Shown here in pieces: positions 17,648 to 25,982 of a stretch of 64,000 bases of DNA. Below the pieces are notes generated by a model. That model saw nothing but the letters and a program-made list of their open reading frames with translations. It ran no database searches and was not told the DNA's origin. How positions within the stretch are numbered: the first letter of the stretch is position 1; each line of letters begins with the position of its first letter. A program made the position numbers and the translations under genes. The stretch lies in NCBI RefSeq assembly GCF_004345855.1, contig NZ_SLXN01000007.1:186001-250000 (forward strand), written 5' to 3'. Source of the DNA: Sphingomonas sp. BK235 (GTDB taxonomy: Bacteria > Pseudomonadota > Alphaproteobacteria > Sphingomonadales > Sphingomonadaceae).

Positions 17648-19395
17648 TTCGCTGGCGCCTGCTTGAGCTGCGGGTGGCGGCTGTAGAGCCACTTCTGCTG
17701 AAGGATCGAGATGCAGTTGGTGGTGATCCAGTAGATCTGCAGCCCGACCGCGAACGGCGCCATCACGAACATCAGCACCCAGGGCAGGATCGCGAACACC
17801 TGCTTCTGCGCGTCGTCCATCGGCGCCGGGTTGAGCCGGAACTGAAAGAACATCGAGATGCCCAGCAGCACCGGCACCACGCCGATGGCGAGGAAGTGCG
17901 GCAAAGTGATCGGGATATAGCCGAACAGGTTGAGGATCGTCGCCGGATCGGGCGCGGAGAGGTCCTTGATCCACAGCGCGAACGGCTGGTGCCGCATCTC
18001 GATCGTCAGCAGCAGCGCCTTGTACAGCGCGTAGAAGATCGGGATCTGGATCAGCGTCGGCAGGCAGCCCGCCAGCGGGTTGACCTTCTCGGCCTTGTAG
18101 AGCGCCATGATCTCCTGCTGCTGGCGCGGCTTGTCGTCCTTGTAGCGCTCCTGGATCGCCTTCATCTTGGGCTGGAGCGCGCGCATCGCCGCCATGCTGG
18201 CGAACTGGCGCTGCGCGATCGGGAAAACGAGCAGCCGGATCGTCAGCGTCAGGATGATAATCGCGACGCCGAAATTGCCGATCAGGCGGAACAGCAGATC
18301 GAGATAATAGAAGATCGGCTTCTCGACGAGGCGGAACCAGCCCCAGTCGATCGCATAGTCCAGCTTCGTCACCGCGCCGCTGTCGGTGTACCGGTCGAGC
18401 AGCTTCACTTCCTTCGCGCCGGCGAACACCTGCGTCGCCTGCGTGATCCTCTGGCCCGGCCGAAGCAGCACAGGGGCGCTGGTGAAGTCGGCCTGGTAGG
18501 AACGGTTGGGACCTGCCCTGAAGCTACCGTCGAACGGGCGTCGGTCGTCCGGCACCAGCGCCGCAAGCCAGTATTTGTCGGTAAACCCAATCCAGCCGTC
18601 ACGACCACTGATCCGGTTGGTACCGGCGACGGCGCTCGTCCCGAAGATTTTGGCGAAGAAGCTCGGCTCCTTGCCGTCGAGGTTCGCAAACGAGATATCG
18701 TAATTCGCGCGCGCACCGTCCGAGGCGATCGGCCCGGTGTGGATCGTCCAGCTGTCCGGGTCCTTCGACACGCCGATGCGGTTGACGAGGCCGTAAGCCG
18801 CCACCGGCACCGCGCCGCGGCCGGCGTTGGCGACGGTCTGCTTGACCGTGAACAGATAGTCGTTGTCGACCGCCAGCTCGATCGCGAAGCGCTGGCCCTG
18901 CGCGTTGCTGGCGGTGAGCGTCACCGGCTTGCCCGGGGTGAGCACGGGCGCGGAGGCGGTCCATAGCGCGTCGGCGGCGGGGGGGCGCAGCCCCTCGTCG
19001 CGCCAGCCGAAGGCGGCGAAATAGGCGTCCTGCGTGCCCGCCGGCGAGAACAGGCGGATCGGCGGCGAGTTCTCGGCGACCGTCTCGTTGTAGCGGGTCA
19101 GCACCAGATCATCGATCCGCGCGCCCTTGAGGTTGATCGAGCCCTTGAGCGCGGGCGTCTCGATGCGGACGCGCGGGCTCTCCGCCAGCACCTGCTGGCG
19201 GTCGCGCAGCGCGGCGGGCGAGTCGGCGGTCGGGTCGGCGTTCGGCTGCGGCAGCGCGCGCGACTTGCCCTGCTCGACCTTGGTCGCGGGCGGGTTCGCG
19301 GTCGGGAAGAAGCGGTTCTGCACCAGCGGCCATCCGAACAGGATGAGCGCGGCCACCACCGCGAACAGCACGAAGTTCTTGCTCTCGTCCTTCAC
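17644..19395 (-). CDS. yidC: Membrane protein insertase YidC
   Basis: 583 residues. An N-terminal membrane anchor (FVLFAVVAALILFGWPLV), a large periplasmic beta domain, and a C-terminal conserved core with about five membrane segments. The core starts near FGVAIIILTLTIRLLVFPIA, whose arginine lies in the hydrophilic groove, followed by the cytoplasmic coiled-coil hairpin QPKMKAIQERYKDD. It inserts inner-membrane proteins with or without SecYEG. It sits between yidD and engB in the classic ribosomal/insertase operon. Confidence 0.97.
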   Translation of the reverse strand: MKDESKNFVLFAVVAALILFGWPLVQNRFFPTANPPATKVEQGKSRALPQPNADPTADSPAALRDRQQVLAESPRVRIETPALKGSINLKGARIDDLVLTRYNETVAENSPPIRLFSPAGTQDAYFAAFGWRDEGLRPPAADALWTASAPVLTPGKPVTLTASNAQGQRFAIELAVDNDYLFTVKQTVANAGRGAVPVAAYGLVNRIGVSKDPDSWTIHTGPIASDGARANYDISFANLDGKEPSFFAKIFGTSAVAGTNRISGRDGWIGFTDKYWLAALVPDDRRPFDGSFRAGPNRSYQADFTSAPVLLRPGQRITQATQVFAGAKEVKLLDRYTDSGAVTKLDYAIDWGWFRLVEKPIFYYLDLLFRLIGNFGVAIIILTLTIRLLVFPIAQRQFASMAAMRALQPKMKAIQERYKDDKPRQQQEIMALYKAEKVNPLAGCLPTLIQIPIFYALYKALLLTIEMRHQPFALWIKDLSAPDPATILNLFGYIPITLPHFLAIGVVPVLLGISMFFQFRLNPAPMDDAQKQVFAILPWVLMFVMAPFAVGLQIYWITTNCISILQQKWLYSRHPQLKQAPAK

Positions 19396-19413
19396 AACCG
19401 TCCCAAGCTTTCC

Positions 19414-19626
19414 TTATGGCACCGGATCATGGCCGTGCCCGCCCCAGGGGTGACAGCGCGCGATCCGCCGCACCGCCAGCCACCCGCCCTTGACCGCGCC
19501 ATAGCGGCCCAGCGCCTCGATTGCATAGGCGGAACATGATGGTTGGAAGCGGCACGAGGGCGGCAGCACCAGCGACGGCCCTAGCTGCCAGGCGCGCGCC
19601 ACCCAGATCAGCGCGCGCGCGATCAC
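19414..19626 (-). CDS. yidD: Membrane protein insertion efficiency factor YidD
   Basis: 70 residues, normal for the family. An amphipathic N-terminal helix (ALIWVARAWQLGPSLVL) precedes the signature CRFQPSCSAYAIEAL and RIARCHPWGGHGHDPVP, giving three conserved cysteines. It assists YidC-dependent insertion at the inner face of the membrane. It overlaps rnpA by 4 bp and precedes yidC by 18 bp. Confidence 0.95.
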   Translation of the reverse strand: MIARALIWVARAWQLGPSLVLPPSCRFQPSCSAYAIEALGRYGAVKGGWLAVRRIARCHPWGGHGHDPVP

Positions 19627-19955
19627 CTGCGTGTCTTCGCCAGCGCGCGGGTGAGATCGGCGCCGAGCTGCGCCCAGTCGCGGTCCTTCGCGGCCAGCCG
19701 GCCGATCAGGACATGGTCGGCGCCCGTCGTGCCGTGCTGGGGCAGGACCTCGCGCGCCAGCGCGCGGAAGCGCCGCTTGATGCGGTTGCGCACCACGGCA
19801 TTGCCCACCTTCTTGGTGACGGTGATGCCGAGCCGCATGGTGGAGTCGCCGTCGTCGCGCGCCCTCACCAGCAGCACGAAGCCGGGCATCGGCGCGCGAC
19901 GCCCGGCATTGGCGGCCAGATAGTCCGACCGCTTCGTCATCCGGCCGACAGCCAT
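19623..19955 (-). CDS. rnpA: Ribonuclease P protein component
   Basis: 110 residues from the ATG at 19955 (GGAG seven bases upstream); ATG 19940 is a possible shorter start. The RNA-binding RNR signature is clear in KKVGNAVVRNRIKRRFRAL. It is the protein cofactor of RNase P for tRNA 5' maturation. Longer readings overlap rpmH in another frame and are rejected. Gap to rpmH is 29 bp; the stop overlaps yidD (ATGA). Confidence 0.94.
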   Translation of the reverse strand: MAVGRMTKRSDYLAANAGRRAPMPGFVLLVRARDDGDSTMRLGITVTKKVGNAVVRNRIKRRFRALAREVLPQHGTTGADHVLIGRLAAKDRDWAQLGADLTRALAKTRR

Positions 19956-19984
19956 TCGTGGCTCCGGGCCGGCCGAGCGCTCGA

Positions 19985-20119
19985 TTACGCCGACAGCTTC
20001 TTGCGGCCGCGCGCGCGACGCGCCCGGATCACCGACCGGCCGCCGACCGTGGCCATCCGCGCGCGGAAGCCGTGACGGCGGGCGCGCACCAGATTGCTCG
20101 GCTGAAAGGTCCGCTTCAT
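19985..20119 (-). CDS. rpmH: 50S ribosomal protein L34
   Basis: 44 codons read MKRTFQPSNLVRARRHGFRA, then a second half ending GRKKLSA before TAA. This is the universally conserved, Arg/Lys-rich L34 sequence and length. First gene of the rpmH-rnpA-yidD-yidC-engB operon. Unlike many bacteria, dnaA is not adjacent; comM lies upstream on the opposite strand. Confidence 0.98.
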   Translation of the reverse strand: MKRTFQPSNLVRARRHGFRARMATVGGRSVIRARRARGRKKLSA

Positions 20120-20180
20120 GAGTCATTTCCCGAATTCGAATGGCAAAGGGCCGCCACGCGGACGGCCCGAACGATCCGGG

Positions 20181-20209
20181 CCGCTAAGCGAACGATGCGC
20201 GAAAGTCAA
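20181..20209 (-). promoter_or_regulatory. Candidate promoter of the rpmH operon
   Basis: On the minus strand TTGACT (20209-20204) and TAGCGG (20186-20181) are separated by 17 bases. The -35 box is close to consensus, the -10 box is weak. It lies about 60 bp upstream of the rpmH ATG, a reasonable leader for a ribosomal protein operon. Confidence 0.5.
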
Positions 20210-20308
20210 CGCGGGTGCGGCGAAGCGGCGGGATCGGCCATGGCGGGTCAGGTGGGGCGGGGCACCTGCGTTGACAAGCCGGGGGTACCGGCTGTCTCGC
20301 TGGCGGCC

Positions 20309-21817
20309 ATGGTCGCGATCGTCTCCACCCTGGCCTATCTCGGGCTGGAGGCGCGCGCGGTCGAGGTGCAGGTACAGCTCATCCCGGGGCTGCCCGCGTT
20401 CAATCTCGTCGGGCTCGCCGACAAAGCGGTGGGCGAGAGCCGCGAGCGCGTCCGCGGCGCCGTGGCGGCGATGGGGCTGTCGCTGCCGCCCAAGCGGATC
20501 GCGGTGAACCTCTCGCCCGCCGATCTGCCCAAGGAAGGATCGCATTTCGACCTGCCGATCGCGCTGGCGCTGCTCGCCGCGATGGGGGTGGTCGATGCCG
20601 AGGCGCTGGCGGGTTATGTCGTGGTGGGCGAGCTCGGGCTCGATGGCCGGCTCGCGCCCTCGCCCGGGGTGCTGCTCGCCGCGCTCCACGCCGGCGCGGC
20701 CGGCAAAGGATTGATCTGCCCCGCTGCGCAGGGAAGCGAGGCGGCCTGGGCTGGGCAGATCGAGGTGGTGGCCGCGCCCGACCTCGTCGCCTTGCTCAAC
20801 CATCTCAAGGGCCGCCAGCTGCTCGCCATGCCGCGGCCCGGCGCGGTGATCGAGCGTCGCGACGGCCCCGACCTGCGCCAGGTGCGCGGGCAGGAGACCG
20901 CCAAGCGCGCGCTCGAGATCGCGGCGGCGGGCGCGCACAACCTGCTCTTCGTCGGTCCGCCGGGCGCGGGCAAGTCACTGATGGCGGCGTGCTTGCCGGG
21001 CATCCTGCCGCCGCTCGATTCGGCCGAGGCGCTGGAAGTGTCGATGGTCCAGTCGGTCGCGGGGACGCTGGCGGGGGGTGCGCTGACGCGGGTGCGCCCG
21101 TTCCGCGCGCCGCATCATTCCGCCAGCATCGCCGCGCTGACCGGGGGCGGGCAGCGCGTCCGCCCCGGCGAGGTGAGTCTCGCGCACAATGGCGTGCTGT
21201 TCCTCGACGAGCTGCCCGAGTTCCAGCGCGCGGTGCTCGACTCGCTGCGCCAGCCGCTGGAGAGCGGCACCGTCAGCATCGCGCGTGCCAGCGCGCACGT
21301 GACCTATCCCGCGCGCGTTCAGCTGGTGGCCGCGATGAACCCGTGCCGCTGCGGCCACCTCGGCGACCCGACGCAGTCGTGCTCGCGCGCGCCGCGCTGT
21401 GCCGCCGATTATCAGGCGCGCGTGTCGGGGCCGCTGCTCGACCGGATCGACCTGCACGTCGAGGTCGGCGCGGTGACCGCGGCCGAGCTGGCGATGCCCC
21501 CCGCGGGCGAGGGTTCGGCCGAGGTGGCGGCGCGCGTCGCGGCGGCGCGCGACGTGCAACGCGCCCGCTACGCGGGGGCGGGGCTGCGCACCAACGCCGA
21601 GCTCGACGGCGACCTGCTCGACCGGTTCGCGACGCCGGACGAGGCCGGGCGCGGGCTGCTGGCCGAGGCGGCGGCGACGCTGCGCCTCTCCGCGCGCGGC
21701 TATACCCGCGTGCTGCGGACCAGCCGGACGATCGCGGATCTCGCGGGCGCCGGTCAGGTCGGCCGCGCGCATGTCGCCGAGGCGCTGAGCTATCGGCGCC
21801 GGGCGCCCTCCCGCTAG
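20309..21817 (+). CDS. comM: YifB/ComM-family AAA+ ATPase
   Basis: 502 residues from the ATG at 20309; upstream extensions run through the rpmH control region. ComM is a hexameric helicase promoting branch migration during integration of single-stranded DNA in natural transformation. An N-terminal Lon-like domain (VEVQVQLIPGLPAFNLVGLA...SHFDLPIALALLAAMG, shown in part) precedes Walker A GPPGAGKS (216-223), Walker B VLFLDELPEF, and a Cys cluster MNPCRCGHLGDP...CSRAPRC. The C-terminal helix set contains LSARGYTRVLRTSRTIADLA. No other competence gene is nearby. Confidence 0.93.
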   Translation: MVAIVSTLAYLGLEARAVEVQVQLIPGLPAFNLVGLADKAVGESRERVRGAVAAMGLSLPPKRIAVNLSPADLPKEGSHFDLPIALALLAAMGVVDAEALAGYVVVGELGLDGRLAPSPGVLLAALHAGAAGKGLICPAAQGSEAAWAGQIEVVAAPDLVALLNHLKGRQLLAMPRPGAVIERRDGPDLRQVRGQETAKRALEIAAAGAHNLLFVGPPGAGKSLMAACLPGILPPLDSAEALEVSMVQSVAGTLAGGALTRVRPFRAPHHSASIAALTGGGQRVRPGEVSLAHNGVLFLDELPEFQRAVLDSLRQPLESGTVSIARASAHVTYPARVQLVAAMNPCRCGHLGDPTQSCSRAPRCAADYQARVSGPLLDRIDLHVEVGAVTAAELAMPPAGEGSAEVAARVAAARDVQRARYAGAGLRTNAELDGDLLDRFATPDEAGRGLLAEAAATLRLSARGYTRVLRTSRTIADLAGAGQVGRAHVAEALSYRRRAPSR

Positions 21818-21833
21818 CGCCGCGCGCGCCGGC

Positions 21834-22325
21834 TCAGCGCACGCTGGGAAGCCCGGGGGCGTTCCAGCCGAACAGCACCAGATGCCAGAGCCCGGGCATC
21901 CGCCGTGACGGGTCGATCAGCCCCAGCGCGCCGCCGCGCTCGATCAGGTCGCGCACCAGCCAGGACGGCGCTGGCTCGCCGCGCGCCACGAACGGCTGCC
22001 ACGGCGCGAAGGGATCGCCCGCGCCGCGCCGGACCTCGGCGAGCAAGAGCGGGTCGCGCAAGTCGACGATCGCGTCCGCCGCGACGTCGAAGGCGAGCAC
22101 GACACGCTCGTTGCCGGGGAAGGGGTGCGCCGCGACCGCCGCCGTGGCGCCCGCACGCGACGCGCTCAGATACAGGGTCGGCTGGTTCCCGCGCGAGTAG
22201 CGGCCTGGACGAACCGAGCCGGCGAGCGCCGCGTCGCGATGCTCGGCCGCGACCGCGCGGTACAGCGTGCCGCGCACCGCGACGCGGCCCCCGGCTGAGA
22301 TGATCTGGGGATCGGACGACGCCAT
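21834..22325 (-). CDS. RES-domain protein (NAD-degrading toxin family)
   Basis: 163 residues. The RES-domain pattern is visible: RGTLYRAVAAEH with an early Arg, then RPGRYSRGNQPTLYLSAS (the Arg...Gly...TLYLS segment), and a late FGWNAPG. RES toxins hydrolyse or phosphorolyse NAD+ and are normally paired with an Xre-type antitoxin encoded upstream. No such gene is adjacent: comM is convergent and the symporter gene lies upstream on the same strand. It may be a solitary or domesticated member; the conserved Glu is not placed with certainty. Confidence 0.68.
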   Translation of the reverse strand: MASSDPQIISAGGRVAVRGTLYRAVAAEHRDAALAGSVRPGRYSRGNQPTLYLSASRAGATAAVAAHPFPGNERVVLAFDVAADAIVDLRDPLLLAEVRRGAGDPFAPWQPFVARGEPAPSWLVRDLIERGGALGLIDPSRRMPGLWHLVLFGWNAPGLPSVR

Positions 22326-22395
22326 GACCGATCATAGCGCGCCGCGGCCTCGTACCGGCGCGCGAGGCTGACCCGGATCGCGCGCTCGCGCCGGC

Positions 22396-23718
22396 TCACA
22401 CGTCGCGGAAACGGTCCACCGGGCGCGCCGGTCCGTCGCCCGAGGGCGCGCGCGGCGGCTCGATCGCGACCGGCTCGGGCGGGTCGAAGCCGCCTTCCCA
22501 TTTGGCGATCACCGCGCTCGCCACCGCGTTGCCGATCACGTTGGTCGCGGTGCGCCCCATGTCGAGGAAATGGTCGATGGCGAGGATCAGCAGCAGCCCC
22601 GCCTCGGGCAGGTTGAACATCGGCAGCGTCGCCGCGATCACCACCAGGCTCGCGCGCGGCACGCCTGCGATCCCCTTGCTGGTCACCATCAGCACCAGCA
22701 GCATCGTCACCATCTGCCCCAGCGACATGTCGATGCCGTACGCCTGGGCGATGAACAGCGACGCGAAGGTCATGTAGATCATCGAGCCGTCGAGGTTGAA
22801 CGAATAGCCCAGCGGCAGCACGAAGCTGGCGATCCGCGGCGGCACGCCGAAGCGGTCGAGCGCCTCGAGCATCCGCGGATAGGCCGCCTCCGACGAGGCG
22901 GTGGAGAAGGCCACCAGCAGCGGCTCGCGCACGTGGCGGATCAGCGCGCCGACCCGCGCGCCCAGGAACAGGAAGCCGACACCGAGCAACGCCGCCCACA
23001 GCGTCAGCAGCGTGAGATAGAAGCTGCCCATGAAGAAGGCGAGCTGCCCGATCACGTCGGGACCGCGCTCGGTCAGCGTCCCCGCCACTGCGGCGAACAC
23101 CGCCAGCGGCGCGACGCGCATCACATAGTCGGTGACCTGGAGCATCACGTGCACCAGCGCGTCGATCGCGCGCACCAGCGGCGCCGCCTTCTCGCCCACC
23201 GCGGTGATCGCGACCCCGACGAAGACCGACATCACGACGATCTGCAGGATCTCGTTCTTGGCCATCGCATCGACCATCGAGGACGGCACGATGTGCGTGA
23301 AGAAGTCCTTGAGGTTGAACGCCGCGGTCTCCAGCCCGCTGGTGCCCCCCGCCGCCGGCAGCGCCAGCCCGACGCCGACGCCCGGCTGGAGCAGGTTGAC
23401 CATGATCAGCCCGAGCGTGAGCGACAACAGGCTGGCGGACAGGAACCAGGCGAGGCTGCGCGCGCCGATCCGGCCGAGCGCGCGCGTGTCGCCCATCTGC
23501 GCGATGCCCGATACCAGCGTGGCGAACACCAGCGGCGCGATGATCATCTTGATCAGCCGCAGGAAGAGGGTGGTGACGATCGAGAAATAGCCCGCCACCT
23601 CGGTGGCGCGCGCGGCCCCGGCGGGCGTGCCGTCGTCGAGCCACACGTTGAGCACGAGGCCCAGCACGAGGCCGAGCGCGAGCCCGACGAGGATGTAGAG
23701 GGTCAGCCGCTTGGCCAT
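22396..23718 (-). CDS. Dicarboxylate/amino acid:cation symporter (DAACS family)
   Basis: 440 residues with about eight membrane segments plus re-entrant loops. The GltPh/DctA-type HP1 region is seen in STASSEAAYPRMLEALDRFG, followed by VLPLGYSFNLDGSMIYM (cation and substrate site) and NVIGNAVASAVIAKW in the last helix. It imports C4-dicarboxylates, glutamate or aspartate with Na+ or H+ at the inner membrane; specificity cannot be read from the sequence. GGAG lies upstream of the ATG at 23718. It is divergent from the M24 peptidase gene. Confidence 0.9.
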   Translation of the reverse strand: MAKRLTLYILVGLALGLVLGLVLNVWLDDGTPAGAARATEVAGYFSIVTTLFLRLIKMIIAPLVFATLVSGIAQMGDTRALGRIGARSLAWFLSASLLSLTLGLIMVNLLQPGVGVGLALPAAGGTSGLETAAFNLKDFFTHIVPSSMVDAMAKNEILQIVVMSVFVGVAITAVGEKAAPLVRAIDALVHVMLQVTDYVMRVAPLAVFAAVAGTLTERGPDVIGQLAFFMGSFYLTLLTLWAALLGVGFLFLGARVGALIRHVREPLLVAFSTASSEAAYPRMLEALDRFGVPPRIASFVLPLGYSFNLDGSMIYMTFASLFIAQAYGIDMSLGQMVTMLLVLMVTSKGIAGVPRASLVVIAATLPMFNLPEAGLLLILAIDHFLDMGRTATNVIGNAVASAVIAKWEGGFDPPEPVAIEPPRAPSGDGPARPVDRFRDV

Positions 23719-23792
23719 TCGTCGCTCCGGTTGATGCGCGCGCGAGGGAAGGGGATTGCGGGCATACGGTCAAGCGCCCTACGTCCCCGGAG

Positions 23793-25076
23793 ATGACGAC
23801 GCGACCCCTCTATCGTCCCGCGCGCCGCGAGCTGCTGGCCGGCGGCGCCGCGCTGCTGGCGCTCGGTGCGGCACGCGGCGACGCCGCCGCGGTGGTGCGC
23901 GCCGCCGCCCCCGACCTCGCCGAGCTGCGCGACCTCACCGCCGCGGCGCGCCCGATCGACGCCGCCGAGCGCGCCGCGCGGCTGGCGCGCGCGCAGGCGT
24001 TGATGCGCGCGAACAACATCGGCGCGGTGCTGATCGAGCCGGGGTCGAGCCTGATCTATTTCACCGGCGTGCGCTGGGGACGCAGCGAGCGGCTCACCGC
24101 CGCGATCCTCCCGGTCGAGGGCGAACCGTGCGTCGTCACGCCGTTCTTCGAGGAGCCCTCGGTGCGCCAGTCGCTCGCGGTGCCCGCGTCGGTGCGCGTG
24201 TGGCAGGAGGACGAGGATCCGCTCGCCGTGGTCGCCGGCTTCCTGCGCGACCGCGGGCTGGCCACGCGCCCGGTCGGGGTGGAGGAGAGCGTCCGCTATT
24301 TCGTCCAGGCCGGGCTGGCGCGCGCGCTGCCGGGGGTGCGGCTGGTCGGCGCCGACGCGGTCGTGCGCGGCTGCCGCATGATCAAGACCGCGGCCGAGAT
24401 CGCGCTGATGCGCTGCGCCACCGACGTGACGGTGGCGGCCTATCGCTGGACGCACGCGCGCGTCGAGGCGGGGATGACCGGGCAGCAGATCGGCGCGCTG
24501 ATGACCGCGGCGACCACGCGGCTGGGCGGCGAATCGGAGTTCGCGATGGCGCTGATCGGTCCCGCCGCCGCGCTGCCGCACGGTACCCGCGCGGTGAGCC
24601 GCGTCGCCGACGGGCAGGTGGTGCTGATGGACTGCGGCTGCACCGTCCAGGGCTATCAGTCGGACGTTTCGCGCACCTGGGTCCATGGCAGCGCCTCCGC
24701 CGAGCAACGCCGCGTGTGGGACCAGGTGAAGGCGGGGCAGGCACTCGCTTTCCGCACCGCGCGCGTCGGCGTCGCGGCGGGCGCGGTCGACGACGCGGTG
24801 CGCGCTTATTACGAGCGGCTCGGCTATGGTCCGGGCTATCGCCTGCCGGGGCTGTCGCATCGCACCGGACACGGCATCGGGATGGACGGGCACGAGCCGG
24901 TCAACCTCGTCCACGGCGAGACGACGCGGCTCGCGCCCGGCATGTGTTTCTCCGACGAGCCGGGCCTGTACCTGCTGGGCAAGTTCGGGGTGCGGCTGGA
25001 GGATTGCTTCCACGTCACCGCGGACGGGCCGCGCTGGTTCAGCGAGCCGCCCGAATCGATCGAGCGGCCCGTCTGA
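23793..25076 (+). CDS. Exported M24-family metallopeptidase (Xaa-Pro aminopeptidase-like)
   Basis: 427 residues. A twin-arginine-like leader (ARRELLAGGAALLALGAARG) predicts export by Tat. The C-terminal pita-bread domain keeps the five metal ligands: two aspartates in LMDCGCTVQGYQSDVSRTW, His in HRTGHGIGMDGHEP, Glu in SDEPGLYL and Glu in VRLEDCF. Members remove N-terminal residues before proline using two metal ions. The N-terminal creatinase-like domain (NNIGAVLIEPGSSLIYFTGV) fits. It converges with the PEP-CTERM gene, only 4 bp apart. Confidence 0.9.
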   Translation: MTTRPLYRPARRELLAGGAALLALGAARGDAAAVVRAAAPDLAELRDLTAAARPIDAAERAARLARAQALMRANNIGAVLIEPGSSLIYFTGVRWGRSERLTAAILPVEGEPCVVTPFFEEPSVRQSLAVPASVRVWQEDEDPLAVVAGFLRDRGLATRPVGVEESVRYFVQAGLARALPGVRLVGADAVVRGCRMIKTAAEIALMRCATDVTVAAYRWTHARVEAGMTGQQIGALMTAATTRLGGESEFAMALIGPAAALPHGTRAVSRVADGQVVLMDCGCTVQGYQSDVSRTWVHGSASAEQRRVWDQVKAGQALAFRTARVGVAAGAVDDAVRAYYERLGYGPGYRLPGLSHRTGHGIGMDGHEPVNLVHGETTRLAPGMCFSDEPGLYLLGKFGVRLEDCFHVTADGPRWFSEPPESIERPV

Positions 25077-25080
25077 CCGC

Positions 25081-25824
25081 TCAGGCGGTGGCCCGTGCCA
25101 CCGCCGCGCCGCGCCGCCGCATCGCCGCGCCCGCGAGCGCGAAGCCCAGCACCATCATCGCCCAGGTGGCGGGCTCGGGCACCGCCGCGCCGACGGGTGT
25201 GTAATCATAGGTCAGCGTGTAATTGACCGCGCCGCAGCTATCGTCGGTCGCGGGAACCGGCGAGCCGCCGATCACCCCGCACGAGCGCGACAGATGGATC
25301 GCGCTGCCCCCCGCCGGGATCCCCGACAGCGTCGTGTCGCCGGCCGGCGAAGCGAGGAAGCCGCGATCGAAGCCGTTGAAGTAGATGGCGGAGCGATCGG
25401 TGAAGAAGCTCGGGTCGAGCGTCACCGAGGCGCTGCCGCTGCCCATCACCTCGAAGAAGCCGAAGTCGAAACCGCCGCCGCTCATCAGGTTGACGGGGCT
25501 GGTGCCGGTGCCGGTGAGCGCCACCAGCAGCGGCGCGGACAGGCCGAAGCCGGCCAGCTCCCACGTCCCGTTCACCGCCCAGTCGACGCTGGCGTCGGTC
25601 ATCGACGGTGCCGCGCCGCTGGGCAGGCGCAGCTGCCAGGCGCGATATTTGGTGACGTTGACGTCGAGCGTCACCTTGTTGAGCGTGCCGAGCGACGTGT
25701 CGAAGCCGGCGATGCCCTTCATCACCAGCTCATTGTCCGTCGCGACGATCGTCGCCGCCGAGGCGGCGGCCGGCGTCAGCGCAGCACCCGCCGCCGCGGC
25801 GAGAAGCCACTTGCGTACCGTCAT
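25081..25824 (-). CDS. PEP-CTERM sorting domain protein
   Basis: 247 residues. An N-terminal Sec signal peptide (WLLAAAAGAALTPAAASA) is followed by a ~180-residue beta-rich exported domain of unknown function, then the C-terminal sorting tail VPEPATWAMMVLGFALAGAA followed by MRRRG. The PEP motif, hydrophobic helix and basic end match PEP-CTERM, recognised by an exosortase and usually linked to exopolysaccharide production. No exosortase is in the window. Two cysteines flank a disordered loop near 180-200. Function beyond export is unknown. Confidence 0.88.
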   Translation of the reverse strand: MTVRKWLLAAAAGAALTPAAASAATIVATDNELVMKGIAGFDTSLGTLNKVTLDVNVTKYRAWQLRLPSGAAPSMTDASVDWAVNGTWELAGFGLSAPLLVALTGTGTSPVNLMSGGGFDFGFFEVMGSGSASVTLDPSFFTDRSAIYFNGFDRGFLASPAGDTTLSGIPAGGSAIHLSRSCGVIGGSPVPATDDSCGAVNYTLTYDYTPVGAAVPEPATWAMMVLGFALAGAAMRRRGAAVARATA

Positions 25825-25982
25825 GTCGTGAGAACCCCCTGCTCCTATGCGGCCCCCTTACATGTTAACCTTACATTCACCTAGCGCCGTCGCATCGCTC
25901 CCGCGCGATCCTGTCGCGGCGTTGCGCGTTTGCAACGCCCCGGGCTAGGCAGCGCCGTCATCGGCGATTAAGTCACCCCGCC

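Noticed and set aside
19985..20308. Replication origin next to rpmH
   Set aside because: rpmH-rnpA can flank oriC, but no dnaA, DnaA-box cluster or AT-rich unwinding region is visible.
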